Positions 24,784-33,800 of a DNA stretch of 64,000 nt are shown here, in pieces; the first letter of the stretch is position 1, and each line of letters opens with the position of its first letter. The DNA is from Acidobacteriota bacterium (GTDB lineage: Bacteria; Acidobacteriota; Terriglobia; Acidiferrales; UBA7541): assembly GCA_027307115.1 (NCBI GenBank), contig DAHUXN010000035.1, positions 108,615 through 172,614 on the forward strand, in the 5' to 3' direction. A model generated the notes under the pieces. It was not told the origin of the DNA and did not search any database. It saw only the letters and a program-made list of their open reading frames with translations. A program made the translations under genes and the position numbers.

Positions 24784-25152
24784 CTAGTTGATCTGGCTGA
24801 TGATCCAAACATTTGCCAACGCAACAGCCAAGAGCATCCCGGCGAGCCACAGCATCCACCGCCGCCGACGCCATAAATCGCGGAACGAAGAATACTGGAC
24901 GAAAATGTCGAGGCAATACGCAACGGAATACAGAACATTCGCAAGCGCCGCCATCACGAAAAGTGCCAGAATCGCCGGCCAAAGCAGCGCTTCGTTAAGA
25001 TGCGACCGGTTGGCAACGAGCCAGACGATCACCACGGCGGCCAGAATCAGATTGTAGGGGACGCGGCGAAGTTCCCAAAAGCGAAGGGCATCGTCAAGGA
25101 TTCCGCGCAACTCATCAGCCTGCAGATACTGAACTGGTCGAGATATGTTCAT
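24784..25152 (-). CDS. Small membrane protein of unknown function (122 aa)
   Basis: Starts MNISRPVQYLQADELRGILD, then an amphipathic region and three to four hydrophobic segments (YNLILAAVVIVWLVAN, LWPAILALFVMAALANVLYS and WMLWLAGMLLAVALANVWII). The ATG at 25152 has GGAGG five bases upstream; the frame could start at 25164 but that lies inside the RBS. I recognise no family. Directly upstream is a decayed copy of the 3' end of the membrane gene at 26016, so this gene sits beyond a duplication boundary. Confidence 0.7.
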   Translation of the reverse strand: MNISRPVQYLQADELRGILDDALRFWELRRVPYNLILAAVVIVWLVANRSHLNEALLWPAILALFVMAALANVLYSVAYCLDIFVQYSSFRDLWRRRRWMLWLAGMLLAVALANVWIISQIN

Positions 25153-25157
25153 GCGTA

Positions 25158-25362
25158 CCTCCATTGTTCCGATGATTGCAACTCATCGGGAATTTTTATG
25201 AAAGAGTCCCAGTGGCCCGACTAGGAAGCTTTAGCCGGCCAGCACGCCGGCGACTTGCAGGCCCAGGTGAACCGAGACGACTAAAGCGAGTTTGGCATGA
25301 GGAATTCCGGTGCCTCCGACGCTTCGCCCACGACGAAGAAAAGTCCCATCAGAATGCGGCGG
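25158..25362 (-). pseudogene. Decayed copy of the 3' end of the membrane gene at 26016
   Basis: These bases match 25991-26195 in the same orientation, about three quarters identical by eye, beginning CCTCCATTGTTCC and including GGCCCAGGT and TCCGACGCTTCGCCC. They correspond to the last 50 or so codons of 26016-26894 plus its downstream leader. A one-base deletion (CCTCC against CCCTCC) and other changes break the frame. Remains of the IPHAKLALVVSVHLGLQVAG segment are readable. Confidence 0.7.
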
Positions 25363-25385
25363 CCGATTTGTAATCGGCCTCAGTC

Positions 25386-25982
25386 TTACTTCAATCCCGC
25401 CAAACTCGCGTGCCGGAACAGCAGCCCCGACGCGGTGAACAGCACCACGTAGACACCATGCCCGATGGCCATATTCCGCGCGAGGTAGGGCGGTGCGCCC
25501 GAAGGCAGCGTCACGGCGATCAGCGCGAGCGTCGCCGCCATCGCGAACAACGTGAGGGCCAACCCTCGCGCCTTCAGCCGCGCCAGGCAGGCCCCAATGG
25601 CGCCCACCCCGAGCACGCTGTAGTACACCAGATTCGCCGGGTGTCCCGAGTCCGCCACTTGGACCATGTTCGACCATCCCAAGGCGAACCCGGCCACCAG
25701 CGCCACACCCACGCCCGCCTTGTACGACCACGCAGCCATCTTCCGCGCGATCAGCGCATACGCCATCCCCGTCGCGAAGAACAGGACGTACACCCTCACG
25801 AAGGCTCCCGCAGGCCAGTTCCAGTCCGCCACGAATTGCGATGCCACGAGCGGCACCATCAACGCAGCCAGCGCCCCCAGCGCCACAAGCAGCATCGTCT
25901 TTCCGAGTTGCGACATAATGAGTTGTGTTCTCTCTAACGATTCCCACCGACGTCTCGCAAAAGATCCACAGCGCGAGCCCAT
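25386..25982 (-). CDS. Polytopic membrane protein of unknown function (198 aa)
   Basis: Contains about six hydrophobic segments: MLLVALGALAALMVPLVASQ, VRVYVLFFATGMAYALIAR, AGVGVALVAGFALGW, LVYYSVLGVGAIGACLA, LTLFAMAATLALIAVTL and VYVVLFTASGLLF. ATG 25982 has GGAGG eight bases upstream, inside the duplicated flank. An internal ATG at 25916 (MSQLGKTML) starts directly before the first helix and is the alternative, giving 176 residues. No family is recognised. The gene is bracketed by two copies of the same 205-base flank (25158-25362 and 25991-26195). Confidence 0.65.
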   Translation of the reverse strand: MGSRCGSFARRRWESLERTQLIMSQLGKTMLLVALGALAALMVPLVASQFVADWNWPAGAFVRVYVLFFATGMAYALIARKMAAWSYKAGVGVALVAGFALGWSNMVQVADSGHPANLVYYSVLGVGAIGACLARLKARGLALTLFAMAATLALIAVTLPSGAPPYLARNMAIGHGVYVVLFTASGLLFRHASLAGLK

Positions 25983-25990
25983 GCGCTACG

Positions 25991-26195
25991 CCTCCATTGT
26001 TCCCATGATTGCAAATCATCGGGCATTCTTATGAAACAGGCCCAAAGGCTCACCCAGAAAACTATAGCCAATCAACACTCCGGCGATTTCTAGGCCCAGG
26101 TAAACTGAGACGACTAGGGCGAGTTTGGCACGAGGAATTCCAGTGCCCTCCGACGCTTCGCCCGCGACGAGGAAAAGTCCCACCAAAATGCCCGC
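25991..26195. repeat. Intact copy of the duplicated 205-base flank
   Basis: Source copy of the repeat described at 25158-25362. It covers the end of the membrane gene at 26016 and the spacer carrying the GGAGG that serves the gene at 25982. Confidence 0.65.
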
Positions 26196-26894
26196 GGTTG
26201 CCACGATGAACCACTGGTATTTATGCGCCCACGAAACCGGCGCCGCACCCGCGTTCTGTCTTTTAACAGTGCGATAGGGTATTAGAACTGTGGCCCATGC
26301 CCAGATCGAGACAAAAAGAATCGTAGCACCTGCGATGATCGTCAATAATTCTCCAAGAAAATGCCGGCGCAAATTTTCCGGATAGAGGGCGAGCGCAACA
26401 ACAGCCACAAGAGAAACGATGGTTGCTTTTTTCCAATCATTCGCCACATTCGACAGCGTCATCTCCCGCGCGGCGCGATGCACCAGAATGCCGATCATCA
26501 CCGTTAGAATTGCCATGCCGCCAAGAAGAAAGACGAGCCTGTTTCCCGCCGCTGAGCCGAGCCACAGCGATGTGTGCCGCGCGGCTCCCACAGCATCGCT
26601 CGCCAGCGTGACGCCCACCGAAAGCACGGCGGCCATCTGCGCGCGCATCACAAATACCTTGCGCTCCAGTGACCCGCCCTCCGAACTCTGCGGCCGGAAC
26701 GCGCGAATCAGGCAGACCACTCCACAAAAGAAAGCGGCCTGAATGCCGAATGAACCCACCGCGTCGTACGGATCTTCCGCGAAGGCGTTGACCGCCGAGA
26801 GCGCCGCATCATGCTTGGTGTGCATAAAGAAAAAATAAAACAGCACCGCCAGCAGGGACGCCAGAAGCGCGTTGATCTTAAACTTTGGCGGCAT
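26016..26894 (-). CDS. Polytopic membrane protein downstream of uppS
   Basis: A 292-residue protein with about eight hydrophobic segments, starting PPKFKINALLASLLAVLFYF. It continues with GSFGIQAAFFCGVVCLIRAF, VFVMRAQMAAVLSVGVTLAS, LVFLLGGMAILTVMIGILV and a C-terminal pair near WFIVATAGILVGLFLVAGEA and ALVVSVYLGLEIAGVLIGYS. The ATG at 26894 follows the uppS stop by four bases, so the two are co-transcribed. The frame runs further upstream inside uppS, which is not coding in this frame. No family is recognised. The 3' end was duplicated at 25158-25362. Confidence 0.75.
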   Translation of the reverse strand: MPPKFKINALLASLLAVLFYFFFMHTKHDAALSAVNAFAEDPYDAVGSFGIQAAFFCGVVCLIRAFRPQSSEGGSLERKVFVMRAQMAAVLSVGVTLASDAVGAARHTSLWLGSAAGNRLVFLLGGMAILTVMIGILVHRAAREMTLSNVANDWKKATIVSLVAVVALALYPENLRRHFLGELLTIIAGATILFVSIWAWATVLIPYRTVKRQNAGAAPVSWAHKYQWFIVATAGILVGLFLVAGEASEGTGIPRAKLALVVSVYLGLEIAGVLIGYSFLGEPLGLFHKNAR

Positions 26895-26898
26895 GCCG

Positions 26899-27645
26899 TT
26901 AGTGCGATACCGCGCTTGCCGCGCTAACCGGCGCGCGCCCAAATCTCCGGTCTCTGGCGCGAAACTCGCGCAAGGCATTCTCCAGATCTTCCACGCCGAA
27001 TTCCGGCCACATGCGCTCAGTGAAGTGCAACTCGGCATAAGCGCATTCCCACAGCAGAAAATCGCTCAGCCGCTGTTCTCCTCCCGTGCGAATCAGCAAA
27101 TCCACATCGGGAGACGCATCCGGCGCATGCGTCACTTGCCCCACGCGTCGCGAAAATTCTTCCTGTGTCACTTCTGTGCTCGACATCATCCAGCAGGCCG
27201 CCCGCAGCATCGCCTCCCGCGCCGAATAATCCACGGCGATCCGCAGGTCCAGTCCGACGTGCTTCGCGGTCGCTGTTTCCACAGCTTCAATCGCCTCCAC
27301 CAGCGCGCTCGGCAGACGGTCGCGCCTGCCAATTACGCTGATGCGCACGTCATGTTCTGCGGCGCGCAGCGCCTGCGCAAAAAAATAAGTCTCCAGCAAA
27401 CCAAAGAGAGCGCCCACTTCGTCGGGATGCCTCTGCCAATTATTCGCCGAGAAGGCAAAGAGCGTTAGCGTGTCGATCCCCAGCGCCGGCGCCCCGCCTA
27501 CCACGCGTCTAACCGCTTCCACTCCCGCGCGATGTCCCGCCGAACGCGGCAAGCCCCGCGCTTCGGCCCACCGGCCGTTCCCATCCATTAAAATCGCCAC
27601 GTGCAATCCCTGCCGCGGAACGATGTACAAAGTACTTTCGACCAT
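26899..27645 (-). CDS. uppS: Polyprenyl diphosphate synthase (UppS family)
   Basis: A 248-residue cis-prenyltransferase that builds the undecaprenyl-diphosphate carrier for peptidoglycan and other envelope polymers. Conserved regions are HVAILMDGNGRWAEARGLPR (substrate-binding start), AGHRAGVEAVRRVV, LTLFAFSANNWQRHPDEV, RIAVDYSAREA and DVDLLIRTGGEQRLSDFLLW (the RTSGE-like motif reads RTGGE), then AYAELHFTERMWPEF. The ATG at 27645 is favoured; a TTG at 27660 would add five residues. It is likely cotranscribed with the membrane gene that follows. Confidence 0.9.
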   Translation of the reverse strand: MVESTLYIVPRQGLHVAILMDGNGRWAEARGLPRSAGHRAGVEAVRRVVGGAPALGIDTLTLFAFSANNWQRHPDEVGALFGLLETYFFAQALRAAEHDVRISVIGRRDRLPSALVEAIEAVETATAKHVGLDLRIAVDYSAREAMLRAACWMMSSTEVTQEEFSRRVGQVTHAPDASPDVDLLIRTGGEQRLSDFLLWECAYAELHFTERMWPEFGVEDLENALREFRARDRRFGRAPVSAASAVSH

Positions 27646-27675
27646 AAAGTCACCGGGCAAAATTTTTTGCCTCTC

Positions 27676-28062
27676 CTATCCTTCCCGCGTCGCGCGGATC
27701 AACGCTTCCATATGGTCCAGGTAATGCTCCAAAGCGCGCCGCCCCGGCGTAGTCAAACGGAACTCCGTCTTCGGCAGCCGCCCCGCAAAAGATTTTGTGC
27801 ACGCAATGTAGCCCGCATCTTCCAGTTTGCGCGCGTGAACGCTCAAATTCCCGTCGCTCGCGCCCACCAGCTTCTTCAATTCGTTGAAGCTCAGCGTCGC
27901 GTTCACCGCCAGAGCGCTGATGATTCCCAGCCGTGTCCGCTCGTGAATAATCCGGTCGAGAGAACGCGCGGCTTCCTCCGCCGGCCGGGTTCGCACCGTT
28001 TCCAGTTCCTGACGCTCCGATTTCCCTTCGCGCGATGCGCGCACTACCGCCGATTTACCCAC
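27676..28062 (-). CDS. Winged-helix transcriptional regulator
   Basis: A 128-residue DNA-binding protein. The winged helix is clear: LDRIIHERTRLGIISALAVN, then ATLSFNELKKLVGASDGNLS, then VHARKLEDAGYIACTKSFAG and TEFRLTTPGRRALEHYL. It is like the ArsR/MarR-type HTH_34 regulators that are often paired with membrane proteins. GTG 28062 is chosen because AGGAG lies five bases upstream; that start is inside the last codons of the preceding membrane gene, so the two are translationally coupled. It may control its own operon through the palindrome at 28704. Confidence 0.85.
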   Translation of the reverse strand: MGKSAVVRASREGKSERQELETVRTRPAEEAARSLDRIIHERTRLGIISALAVNATLSFNELKKLVGASDGNLSVHARKLEDAGYIACTKSFAGRLPKTEFRLTTPGRRALEHYLDHMEALIRATREG

Positions 28063-28666
28063 CGTAACTCCTCGCAATCACTGTCCCAAACACGATGTGA
28101 AATCCTCCGAAGCCGATTGCCAGCAAAGCGTCGCTCCAGCCCGCCGGACAGAAAAACGCCACCGTCCCCAACACCATGAAGCACAATCCCATGAACGGCA
28201 CCACGCGGATCGAGAACGCCCCGCCGGTCACAACGCCCGTCCCATAAAGCAGCAGCCACGTCGCCGGAATCGCCGCCACGAATCCAGAGTGATACAAAAC
28301 GTACGTTAGAATCGCTCCAACGAAAATCGGCGGCACAAAACTAAGCGCGAACTTGCGTCCCGGCCCCGTCAGCAGCGAGTCATGCGCGCGCCTCGCTTTG
28401 CTCAGCGTGCTCCAGCCCGCAATCGCGATTGCAATCGCCGCTTCAATCAGCCACACCGTAAGCCATGCCTCGGGGCTCGTTTGCCGTAACGCCACTACGG
28501 ACGCCCCCAGCGCCGTAATTCCCAGCGCCACGCCGCCCCAGCCCGGCACGGCCGTGAACGACCCGGCCCGTTCCATCGTCTCCCGAATGAAGCGCAGATT
28601 TTCTCGCGCGTGATCGTCAATCGCCACCGGTGCATCGGTGCGGCGCAGCGGATCCGTCGAACGCAT
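28055..28666 (-). CDS. Membrane protein coupled to winged-helix regulator
   Basis: A 203-residue protein: a soluble N-terminus (RENLRFIRETMERAGSFTAV) and then about six hydrophobic segments, including VALGITALGASVVAL, WLTVWLIEAAIAIAIAGW, FVPPIFVGAILTYVLY, PATWLLLYGTGVVTGG and FMGLCFMVLGTVAFF. It overlaps the regulator gene by eight bases. The combination of such a membrane protein with a small winged-helix regulator is frequent in acidobacteria-like genomes; its task is unknown. ATG 28666 follows TTGACA and a palindrome in the leader. Confidence 0.75.
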   Translation of the reverse strand: MRSTDPLRRTDAPVAIDDHARENLRFIRETMERAGSFTAVPGWGGVALGITALGASVVALRQTSPEAWLTVWLIEAAIAIAIAGWSTLSKARRAHDSLLTGPGRKFALSFVPPIFVGAILTYVLYHSGFVAAIPATWLLLYGTGVVTGGAFSIRVVPFMGLCFMVLGTVAFFCPAGWSDALLAIGFGGFHIVFGTVIARSYGG

Positions 28667-28703
28667 AACCAAAGCCTAGCATAAAATCATATTCTGTCAA
28701 GTA

Positions 28704-28718
28704 CTTTGTAAAACAAAG
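28704..28718. promoter_or_regulatory. Palindromic operator candidate
   Basis: CTTTGT-AAA-ACAAAG is a perfect 6-3-6 inverted repeat, 38 bases upstream of the membrane protein/regulator operon. It overlaps a possible -35 element. TACTTTG-like half-sites of this form fit a dimeric winged-helix protein, so autoregulation is likely. Confidence 0.5.
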
Positions 28719-28820
28719 CGTGCTGATCACTACCCTTCGAAAACCTCTTGTTGCCTCCATATCCGCGGGTCTATGCTTCCCCGGTTATTTTGAACCGTTT
28801 TTCACAAAGGAGGATTTGCC

Positions 28821-29354
28821 ATGAAACGTTTTCTGCTCTGCGCCATCGTCGCCGCCTGCATGCCTCTCGCCGTCAGCGCCCAATCGTCTTCCAACCCCGT
28901 CTCCGACACGGTGAAAAAAATCGTGGCCCAGCGCGCGAAAATTTTGACCGCTGCCGCCGAAGAGATGCCCGCGGATAAGTACAATTTCCAGCCAACACCC
29001 AAGCAGATGACATTCGCCCACTTGATCATGCACCTGCAAGGTTCGAACTTCGGTCTGTGTTCCGCGATCTCCGGAACGAAGCCTGCCGAGCGGCCGACAG
29101 TCTCTGACACCGACGGGAAGGACAAGCTGGTCGATGCATTGAAAGCGTCATTCGATTTTTGCAACGACGCTCTGGCGAAGATCGACGATTCCAAACTCGG
29201 CGAATCCGTGCCGTTTTTCCGCGGCTCTCAACCGCGCGCGGCGGTGATGATCACTCTCACCAACGATTTGTTCGACCATTACAGCCAGGCGGCCATGTAT
29301 CTGCGCCTCAACGGACTGCTTCCGCCGACCGCGCAGGGCCGCCAATCCATGTAA
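28821..29354 (+). CDS. Exported DinB-superfamily protein
   Basis: A 177-residue protein with a signal peptide (KRFLLCAIVAACMPLAVSA) and a DinB-like four-helix bundle. The metal-binding histidines can be placed at FAHLIMHLQG and DHYSQAAMYLRLNGLLPP, and the bundle entry reads ILTAAAEEMPADKYNFQPTP. DinB domains act as metal-dependent transferases or thiol enzymes in some lineages; the exported ones are uncharacterised. AAAGGAGG lies about eight bases before the ATG. The gene stands alone and is convergent with the GT2 gene. Confidence 0.87.
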   Translation: MKRFLLCAIVAACMPLAVSAQSSSNPVSDTVKKIVAQRAKILTAAAEEMPADKYNFQPTPKQMTFAHLIMHLQGSNFGLCSAISGTKPAERPTVSDTDGKDKLVDALKASFDFCNDALAKIDDSKLGESVPFFRGSQPRAAVMITLTNDLFDHYSQAAMYLRLNGLLPPTAQGRQSM

Positions 29355-29390
29355 TCGCTGGCGCCGAATGGCGTGAATTTTTAGTTCTGA

Positions 29391-30131
29391 TTATTTTTCT
29401 CGCCGCGGATAGCGTCCCGCGAGCGCGTTCCAGCGAATCCGCAGAAGGTCCGCGAACATTCGCGCGCTGTCGCGCACCACGTGTACCTTTGTCGCTGAAT
29501 CATGCGCCCAGCGGACCGGCACTTCCACGGCTCGCAAGCCGTGCCGCTGCGCCAGAAACAATATCTCCGGATCGAATCCGAAATCCTCGATCCGCTGCTG
29601 CTCGAAAATAATTCGCGCTTCGGGCATCGCGAACGCCTTGAACCCGCACTGCGTATCTTGAAATCGCAAGCCCGTAAATAACCGCACCATCCAATTGAAC
29701 AAGATCCCCGCGAGCTCGCGTGCTTTCGATTGATGCACTTCGATCAAACGGCGATCCACCGCCCGCGACCCAATCGCCACGTCCGCCGCTTCCAGGGCTT
29801 CCAGCAATTTTCCCGCCTCCTCAATCGGCGCGGACAAGTCCGCATCCGTGAACAGCGCCACGCGCCCGCGCGCTTCCAGCATCCCGTGCCGCACGCTGTA
29901 GCCTTTGCCGCGATTTTGCCCGTTCGAAACTAATCGCAGCTCTGGCATCTCCGCGCGCATCCGCTCCACCAATTCCGCTGTCCCATCGCTCGAACCGTCA
30001 TCGACCACAATCACTTCCGTTCCAGCCCGTTCGCCGCGCAAATATCCCCGGACGCACTCGAGCGTCCGAGGCAGTCGCCGTTCTTCGTTGTACGCGGGAA
30101 TGATTATGGAAAGCCCGGGGCGCGCGTTCAT
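29391..30131 (-). CDS. Family 2 glycosyltransferase (dolichyl-phosphate glucosyltransferase-like)
   Basis: A 246-residue GT-A enzyme. Signature stretches are LSIIIPAYNEERRLPRTLEC, EVIVVDDGSSDGTAEL, LFTDADLSAPIEEA (the metal-binding DAD motif) and IGSRAVDRRLI. GLRFQDTQCGFKAF and EDFGFDPEILFLAQRHG also match polyprenyl/dolichyl-phosphate sugar transferases. It lacks membrane helices. The ATG overlaps the pcm stop as ATGA (30128-30131), so it is translationally coupled to pcm and the tricorn-like peptidase upstream. Sugar donor and carrier are not determined by sequence. Confidence 0.9.
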   Translation of the reverse strand: MNARPGLSIIIPAYNEERRLPRTLECVRGYLRGERAGTEVIVVDDGSSDGTAELVERMRAEMPELRLVSNGQNRGKGYSVRHGMLEARGRVALFTDADLSAPIEEAGKLLEALEAADVAIGSRAVDRRLIEVHQSKARELAGILFNWMVRLFTGLRFQDTQCGFKAFAMPEARIIFEQQRIEDFGFDPEILFLAQRHGLRAVEVPVRWAHDSATKVHVVRDSARMFADLLRIRWNALAGRYPRREK

Positions 30132-30856
30132 TCGGCGGGACTGGCGGGCCAGCCGTGCTCGCCCTGCAGCGGCACGAATTGGCACAGGAAGAGTTGCTCT
30201 TGCACAATCTGGCCGCTGGATTTGCGGATGCGCGTCAGCATCTGCCGATCGCTTTTGCCCACGGGAATCACCATCCGTCCGCCTTCCGCGAGCTGTTCGA
30301 TTAACGGCGCGGGAACCTGCGGCGCCGCCGCCGCAACCAGAATCGCATCGAACGGCGCGCCTTCGGCCCATCCATGCGTCCCATCGCCTGTGACGACGCG
30401 AACATTGGTGTAGCCCAACTTCGCCAACCGTTCTCGCGCGGCATCCGCAAGAGGCGCTCGCGCTTCGATCGTAATCACTTCGCGCGCCAGCTCCCCCAGA
30501 ATCGCCGCTTGATACCCCGATCCCGCGCCAATTTCCAGCACGCGCTCGTTTCCTTCGAGTTCCAGCGCCTCCGTCATCGCCGCCACCATATACGGCTGCG
30601 AAATCGTTTGCCGTTCGCCAATCGGCACCGGCTCGTCATTGTACGAACGCGCCGCCAGCTCCTCCGGCACGAATAAATGACGCGGCACGCGCTCCATTGC
30701 CGCCAGCACTTTCGGCGAACGAATCCCACGCTTGCGAATTTGCTCCGCCACCATCAGCATCCGCAGCGATTCCCAATCAGGATTGGCGCGTGTGTTCGTT
30801 TGCTGACCCCTTGGCCGTCCGGCATCCCACTCTTCCGCGAAAGTCCCGCCGGTCAC
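30128..30856 (-). CDS. pcm: Protein-L-isoaspartate O-methyltransferase
   Basis: A 242-residue SAM-dependent enzyme that methylates isoaspartyl residues and starts their repair. The AdoMet motif I is RVLEIGAGSGYQAAILGELA. The family's helix PRHLFVPEELAARSYNDEPV, the GERQTISQPYMVAAMTEAL motif, and GDGTHGWAEGAPFDAILVAA all match. The ATG overlaps the tricorn-like gene's stop as ATGA (30853-30856). The first 30 residues are an extra, weakly conserved stretch. The gene is the middle member of a coupled three-gene operon. Confidence 0.93.
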   Translation of the reverse strand: MTGGTFAEEWDAGRPRGQQTNTRANPDWESLRMLMVAEQIRKRGIRSPKVLAAMERVPRHLFVPEELAARSYNDEPVPIGERQTISQPYMVAAMTEALELEGNERVLEIGAGSGYQAAILGELAREVITIEARAPLADAARERLAKLGYTNVRVVTGDGTHGWAEGAPFDAILVAAAAPQVPAPLIEQLAEGGRMVIPVGKSDRQMLTRIRKSSGQIVQEQLFLCQFVPLQGEHGWPASPAE

Positions 30857-33800
30857 ATCTGCGGCCGCGCCTTATTTGGAATCTCCTTCAACAACTCACG
30901 CACTGCCGTGTCCAGCTGCACATCGCGATCCGTGTAGCTCTCTCCCATCGGCCGCTTTACCAGAAAATCCACCGGCCGCGGATGCAATTCCATCGGCGTG
31001 CCATCCGCCGCCGTAATCCGGATAAATGGCAACCGCAGAAACGACCCGTCAATCAACTGCGTTCCCGAAGTGTAAATAATCCACCCCGCCGTCGGTTCGC
31101 CCACCACCTTTCCCAGTTTCATGGAGCGATATCCTTCCGTGAAATCCTCCGCGTCGGAAAGCGATTGCTGATTCGTCACCAAGATAGTCGGAAGTTCCAG
31201 CGAACGCTGCCCCAATTCCGAGCGCGCCGGCGCCGTCGGGAAATCGCGTGGCGTCATGGACAAATAAGGTCTTCGCGACAGCACGTCGAGCGCGTACGCA
31301 TTCACAAACCCGCCTGTGTTGCTGCGAATGTCGATCACCACGCCCTCGCGCGAACGGTTCTGCGTGTCCAAATCCAGATAAAAATTCTGCAGCGAACTCT
31401 CTCCCATATCCGGAATATGAACGTACCCCAGTTTCCCGCCGCTGATTTTCTCCACGTAGGCCCGGTTTCTCTCCACCCACTGATGGTAGAGCAATTCTTT
31501 TTCTTGCGACGTCGTCACGGGTTGCACGATCACCGTGCGCGCATCCGCGCCCTGTGCCGAAGACGCCATTGTCAACGCCACGCGCTTCCCAATTTTGTGT
31601 TCGAGCAGCGCGTCTAAATTTGTATGCGCCCCAATCGCCTGCCCATCCACCGCCGTCAAATATTCTCCCGACTTGATTCCGCCTGCCAGCTCCGCCGGTC
31701 CCATCGGAAGAATCGTCGTCACGCGCAGATGTCCGGAACTCTCCGCTTCGGCGCGATCAAAATCCAAACCAATCCTTCCCACCGTGGGCTGCGGCCTTTC
31801 CGCGCCGGAAATCCCCAAGTGCGATCCGTTCAGCTCTCCCAGCATCAGCGAAATCAACCGCCGCACTTCGTCCGGATTCGCGGCCGCTTCCACGCGCGGC
31901 TCGTATTCGCTGCGCACTTCATTCCAATTTGCGCCATTGTGATTGGGGTCGAAAAAGAAATCGCGCAGATACGTCCACGCCTCGTCGAACATCTCCACTT
32001 TCTCTCGCGCAAAATCCACATCCATCTCCGCCGTCACCGCCAAGGGTTTCTCTGTATGCGTAGCCACGGTCGCGATTTGAATCTTGCCGCGGTCGAGATA
32101 ATAAACTTCCTTGCCGTCCGGAGAAAATTGCGCATCGGCCTTCGGCCCTGGCGTGGACGTCAGTTGCCGCGCCACCCGTGGCTCCTTCGTCAGTTCATCC
32201 AGCGAATACAAATAAAGATTCTCCTGCCCTGCCACGGAGGCGGTAAACAGCAGCCATTTGCCATCGGCACTAATAGTTTCGGAGCCTGCGTCAAGTCCCG
32301 TCGCCACTAGTGAAACTCGGTCGCGAATGCCATCCCAGTCAATCGTGACGGGTTTTGCCGGAGTCGTTTTTGCTTTTTCGTCTGCATTTCCGGCCGCCGT
32401 CTTCGCATTTCCTGTGGGAGTCTTCGGCGTTTCCTTGAACAAATTGCGAAATTCGTCTTCGCGGAATTTTGGTGCGTGCGGTATCAAATCCACGCGCGCT
32501 ATCTGGCCCATTTCTGTCCGCTGCCCCGCGCTGAAAAGCACATACGTGCCATCCGGACTCCACGCTACCGAGCCGCTGAACACATCCGGAAGAAAACTGA
32601 CGGGACGCGCTTCGCCGCCGCCCGCCACCGGCACGGCCCACACGTTGCGAAATAAATTATCCGCGATGTCGATGTACGCGATCCATTTCCCATCCGGTGA
32701 CCACACCAGTGGCCCCTCCGTTTCAAACGGCGGCCGCCCGAAATGTCCGCTCGCAATCGCGCGTTCCTGCTTGGTTCCCAAATCCATCACTCGCAACTCG
32801 CGCCCGTCGCGCTCAAACGCCAGCATCTTGCCATCCGGCGAAAATCGCGGTGCTGCATCCGCTCCAGAATCATGCGTCAGCCGCGTTTCCTTGCTGGTTG
32901 CAAAATCGTAAAGAAAAAGATGCGGCACGCCGTCGCGATCCGAAACATAAACCAATCCTCGGCTGTCCGGCGCCCAGCGAACTTCCGATTCCTCCCCCGG
33001 CGTATACGTCACGCGCATCGCATCGCCGCCATCCTTCGCCGACGCGGCGAACACCTCGCCATGCGCCACGAACGCCACTTTTTTGCCATCCGGCGAAAGC
33101 GCCAAATCCCGAATATGGTCCGTCATCTTCAGATGCTCCACCGCCGGTCCCGCCGGAATTCCCCGCCGCGTGATTGCTACTTCATTCACGCGTCCTGACG
33201 CCGTGTCGAGTTTCCAAATCCCAAAATGCCGTTCAAACACAATCGTTCGCGCGTCCGCCGAAATCGACGGCCACAGCACGCGTCCCGCTTTGAACTGCGT
33301 CACCTCGCGCGCTTTTCCGCCCACCGGCTGCGCCCAGATATTTTGCGCGCCGCTGCGATCGGAGACGTAATACAACTCCCGTCCATCCGCGTTCCACATG
33401 GGCCACAAATCCTTCGCCGACCCGTCCGTCACCGCTTCATATTTCGGCGTCGCGCCGTCGCGCACCAGCCAAATCTCCGATTCATCTAAATGGCTGTGGC
33501 CTTTCCGCCACCACTGCTCGGACACAATTCCGCGCGCGGTGATCGCCACCGTCTTCCCGTCCGGCGACGGCGCCGCGAAATATTCGTTCGCGTAACGGTC
33601 GGCGGCCACCGCCATCGGCGTTCCACCCTCCACGCTGACGCGATACACGTCGTTCATGTACGAAATGTCGTGATTCGCGGACGAAAAATAAATCCATTTG
33701 CCGTCGCGCGACCATCCATCCACGCGATGCAGCGCGTCGTCATAGGTCAGTCTCTTCACTTCTCCCGTTGCGAACGTCAGCATATAAACGTTGCCGCTGC

